A stretch of 6,493 nucleotides of DNA, taken from assembly GCA_020720345.1 (NCBI GenBank), contig DYOT01000074.1, positions 1 through 6,493 of the forward strand, in the 5' to 3' direction. The notes under the pieces are model-generated. The model searched no databases and was not told the origin of the DNA. It saw only the letters and a list, made by a program, of their open reading frames with translations. Every line of letters begins with the position of its first letter. Positions within the stretch are counted from its first letter, which is position 1. Positions 5,178 to 6,493 of this stretch are shown here, one piece after another. Position numbers and translations under genes: made by a program. The DNA comes from Candidatus Caenarcanum sp. (lineage in GTDB: Bacteria; Cyanobacteriota; Vampirovibrionia; Gastranaerophilales; UBA9971).

Positions 5178-6090
5178 AGTTGCAATAATAGGTGCCGGAC
5201 CTGCCGGAATTGCCTGCGCAGTTCAGCTTAAAAGATACGGTATTTCCCCTTTGCTGTTTGAAAAAAGCCATGTTGGCGGACTTTTAAGAAATGCCAATCT
5301 TGTCGAAAATTATTTAGGTTTTGAAAATGGCATTTCAGGGCAGATTCTGGTTGAAAATTTTAGTAAGCATTTAGAAAAGCTTGATATTAAGCCTGTTTTT
5401 GAAGAAGTAACAGAGGTTTCTTTTGAAAAATTTTTTACTATAAAGACAGCAAAAAATACTTATCAGCCTGAAATTCTTGTTGTTGCCAGTGGAACAAAGC
5501 CAAAGAAACTTCAATTTTGTCATTGCGAGGAGGCTGCTTTGCTGCCGACGAAGCAATCCAAATCAGAAATAAACAACAATTTTTGGATTGCTTCGGGCAA
5601 AAGCCCTCGCAATGACGATCAGACTTTGAATAAAATATTTTATGAGATTGCAGATTTGCCGGAAGATAATTATTCCGGTAAAAAATTTGCGGTTATTGGC
5701 TCAGGAGATGCTGCTTTTGACTATGCAATAAATCTTGTAAACAATTATCATGCCTCAGAAGTTATTATTTTAAACAGGAATAACAGGGTAAAATGCCTGC
5801 CTCTTCTGGAAGAAAGAGCAATTTTAACAGGAAAAATTAAACATATTAAAAATATTGTTCCTGATGAAAAAATGTTGAATGATTTTGATTATATTATTGT
5901 TGCAATTGGAAGAGAAGCAGACAAAGATTTTCTCGATGAAAGTTTGCTGAAAATATCGCCAAAACTTGAGCAGGAAGGATCTTTATATTTTATTGGTGAT
6001 GTTATAAACGGAGATTACAGGCAAATTTCAATTTCAGCAGGTGATGGAATCAAAGCCGCAATGAAAATTTATGTTAACATAATTTCTTAA
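5167..6090 (+). CDS. FAD/NAD(P)-dependent oxidoreductase, thioredoxin-reductase fold, with in-frame repeat insertion
   Basis: This is a two-dinucleotide-fold flavoprotein, probably cytoplasmic, passing electrons between NAD(P)H and an unknown acceptor. The FAD site is GAGPAG (9-14), followed by GGLLRNANLVENYLGF (37-52), much like the GGQ...VENFPGF region of thioredoxin reductases, then VVASGTKPKKL (105-115). The NAD(P) site is VIGSGDAAFDYA (176-187). The second FAD contact is LYFIGDV (273-279) followed by SAGDGIKAA. The CxxC redox pair of true thioredoxin reductase, expected just before the NAD(P) motif, is missing, so it is not a thioredoxin reductase; ferredoxin- or flavodoxin-NADP reductase-like enzymes are a better comparison. 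Residues about 118-151 are encoded by a palindromic repeat element inserted in frame at the interdomain linker. The ATG is chosen because the FAD motif follows at the usual distance; no Shine-Dalgarno sits beside it. Confidence 0.88.
   Translation: MRDKVAIIGAGPAGIACAVQLKRYGISPLLFEKSHVGGLLRNANLVENYLGFENGISGQILVENFSKHLEKLDIKPVFEEVTEVSFEKFFTIKTAKNTYQPEILVVASGTKPKKLQFCHCEEAALLPTKQSKSEINNNFWIASGKSPRNDDQTLNKIFYEIADLPEDNYSGKKFAVIGSGDAAFDYAINLVNNYHASEVIILNRNNRVKCLPLLEERAILTGKIKHIKNIVPDEKMLNDFDYIIVAIGREADKDFLDESLLKISPKLEQEGSLYFIGDVINGDYRQISISAGDGIKAAMKIYVNIIS
5519..5616. mobile_element. 98-bp palindromic repeat element inserted in frame
   Basis: The outer arms GTCATTGCGAGG (5519-5530) and CCTCGCAATGAC (5605-5616) are a perfect 12-bp inverted repeat. 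The inner arms CGAAGCAATCCAAA (5549-5562) and TTTGGATTGCTTCG (5582-5595) are a perfect 14-bp inverted repeat around a 19-base centre. The unpaired parts are 18 and 9 bases. The GTCATTGCGAGG...GAAGCAATCC pattern is one I recall as a dispersed palindromic repeat in several bacterial groups, and it behaves like Rickettsia palindromic elements that insert into genes in frame. Here it is translated as CHCEEAALLPTKQSK, a spacer, then WIASGKSPRNDD. No target duplication is evident. It is locally more GC-rich than the host gene, which supports foreign origin. No transposase is encoded, so it would have to be mobilised in trans. Confidence 0.85.
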
Positions 6091-6170
6091 AATCAGAAAT
6101 AACTATTGCAATTGATTATTAATATAAATTATCATCATTAAATGAGGTGAATGTTTTAGAATGGAGTATT

Positions 6171-6493
6171 TTGGAGGTGATTGAAATTATAGGAGCTAAA
6201 AACAGTAACAGATGGTATGATAGCGATGCTACAGTTAGCCTTGCTGTTAGCATTTTACGAAATATGGACATTGAAAAGCAGGTTTTGGCTGCAAAAAGAA
6301 TTATAGAAATAGCCAGATCTTATGATGTTGAGGCAAAGGATATATCTGATTATGTAAGGACACTTCGCAGAAGATGGTATGACGTGGATGAGGAACTTTG
6401 TATTGCTATGGAGCATTTAAAGGCTGCGAATCCTGAAATACAGAAAAAAATAGCTATCGAAGCAATAAATTATCTTTGTGAGCTGGAAAAATA
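6171..6493 (+). CDS. Unknown small protein with two tandem helical repeats (3' end cut or just beyond the edge)
   Basis: A frame open from 6123 reads to the edge, where the last two bases (TA) fit a TAA or TAG stop immediately beyond, which would give about 107 residues from TTG 6171. I do not recognise the family. It carries two repeats of about 35 residues in gapless alignment, offset 54: RWYDSDATVSLAVSILR... (14-48) and RWYDVDEELCIAMEHLK... (68-102). They share the pattern RWYDxD, then A, L, E, Q, A and I at matching positions, typical of alpha-helical repeats. There is no membrane segment or signal peptide. The start is unclear: TTG 6171 (GGAG only four bases upstream), GTG 6177 and GTG 6147 are candidates, while ATG 6161 is in another frame and stops after seven codons. 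It follows the oxidoreductase on the same strand. Confidence 0.7.
   Translation, partial: MEVIEIIGAKNSNRWYDSDATVSLAVSILRNMDIEKQVLAAKRIIEIARSYDVEAKDISDYVRTLRRRWYDVDEELCIAMEHLKAANPEIQKKIAIEAINYLCELEK

Noticed and set aside
5371..5556. 61-codon minus-strand frame reading into the palindromic element
   Set aside because: Antisense to the oxidoreductase; its LLAMT-type segment is just the other strand of the repeat element.
5519..5616. CHC cysteines (residues 118-120) as a redox or metal site
   Set aside because: They are encoded by the inserted repeat element, and the spacing does not match the CxxC of thioredoxin reductases.

Overview
This is an AT-rich bacterial window with six well-supported protein genes, a seventh that runs off the right edge, and long AT-rich spacers. 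The standard bacterial code fits: TAA, TAG and TGA all act as stops at the ends of recognisable proteins, and GTG and TTG are plausible starts. The AT bias, a soluble DivK-like REC-REC-kinase and a lone thiG would suit an uncultured gut or environmental lineage. Gastranaerophilales/Vampirovibrionia (non-photosynthetic relatives of Cyanobacteria) or an Elusimicrobia-like group are guesses from general resemblance only; nothing here fixes the taxonomy.

Layout, left to right. Positions 1-147 have no convincing gene, but hold a striking CC/GG-tract repeat and, at 143-171, a rightward terminator that overlaps the end of the leftward biotin-protein ligase gene (148-750). Divergent from it is thiG (824-1594), thiazole synthase of thiamine biosynthesis. 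Next is a 523-residue soluble signalling protein made of two receiver domains and a C-terminal histidine kinase (1725-3296), closed by a 10-bp hairpin that begins in its stop codon. A roughly 530-base spacer follows, with phased TTAA-type direct and inverted repeats that look like an operator next to a weak promoter. Then come a doubtful membrane microprotein (3848-4030), a small helical protein of unknown function (4009-4323), an isochorismatase-family cysteine hydrolase (4411-5073), an FAD/NAD(P) oxidoreductase of thioredoxin-reductase fold (5167-6090), and a short protein built of two tandem helical repeats (from about 6171).

The genes do not form one obvious pathway. Biotin ligase and thiG both concern cofactors but are divergently transcribed. 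Hydrolase, oxidoreductase and repeat protein lie on one strand with gaps of about 80-95 bases and may be co-transcribed.

The most notable features are small. A 98-bp palindromic mobile-type element has inserted in frame into the oxidoreductase and adds about 33 residues at the hinge between its FAD and NAD domains. An 11-bp tandem duplication at the start of the kinase gene appears to have replaced a GTG start with an ATG. Two genes are preceded by 14-codon open frames that overlap their start codons. The last gene has a disrupted-looking 5' end and an unrecognised internal repeat.
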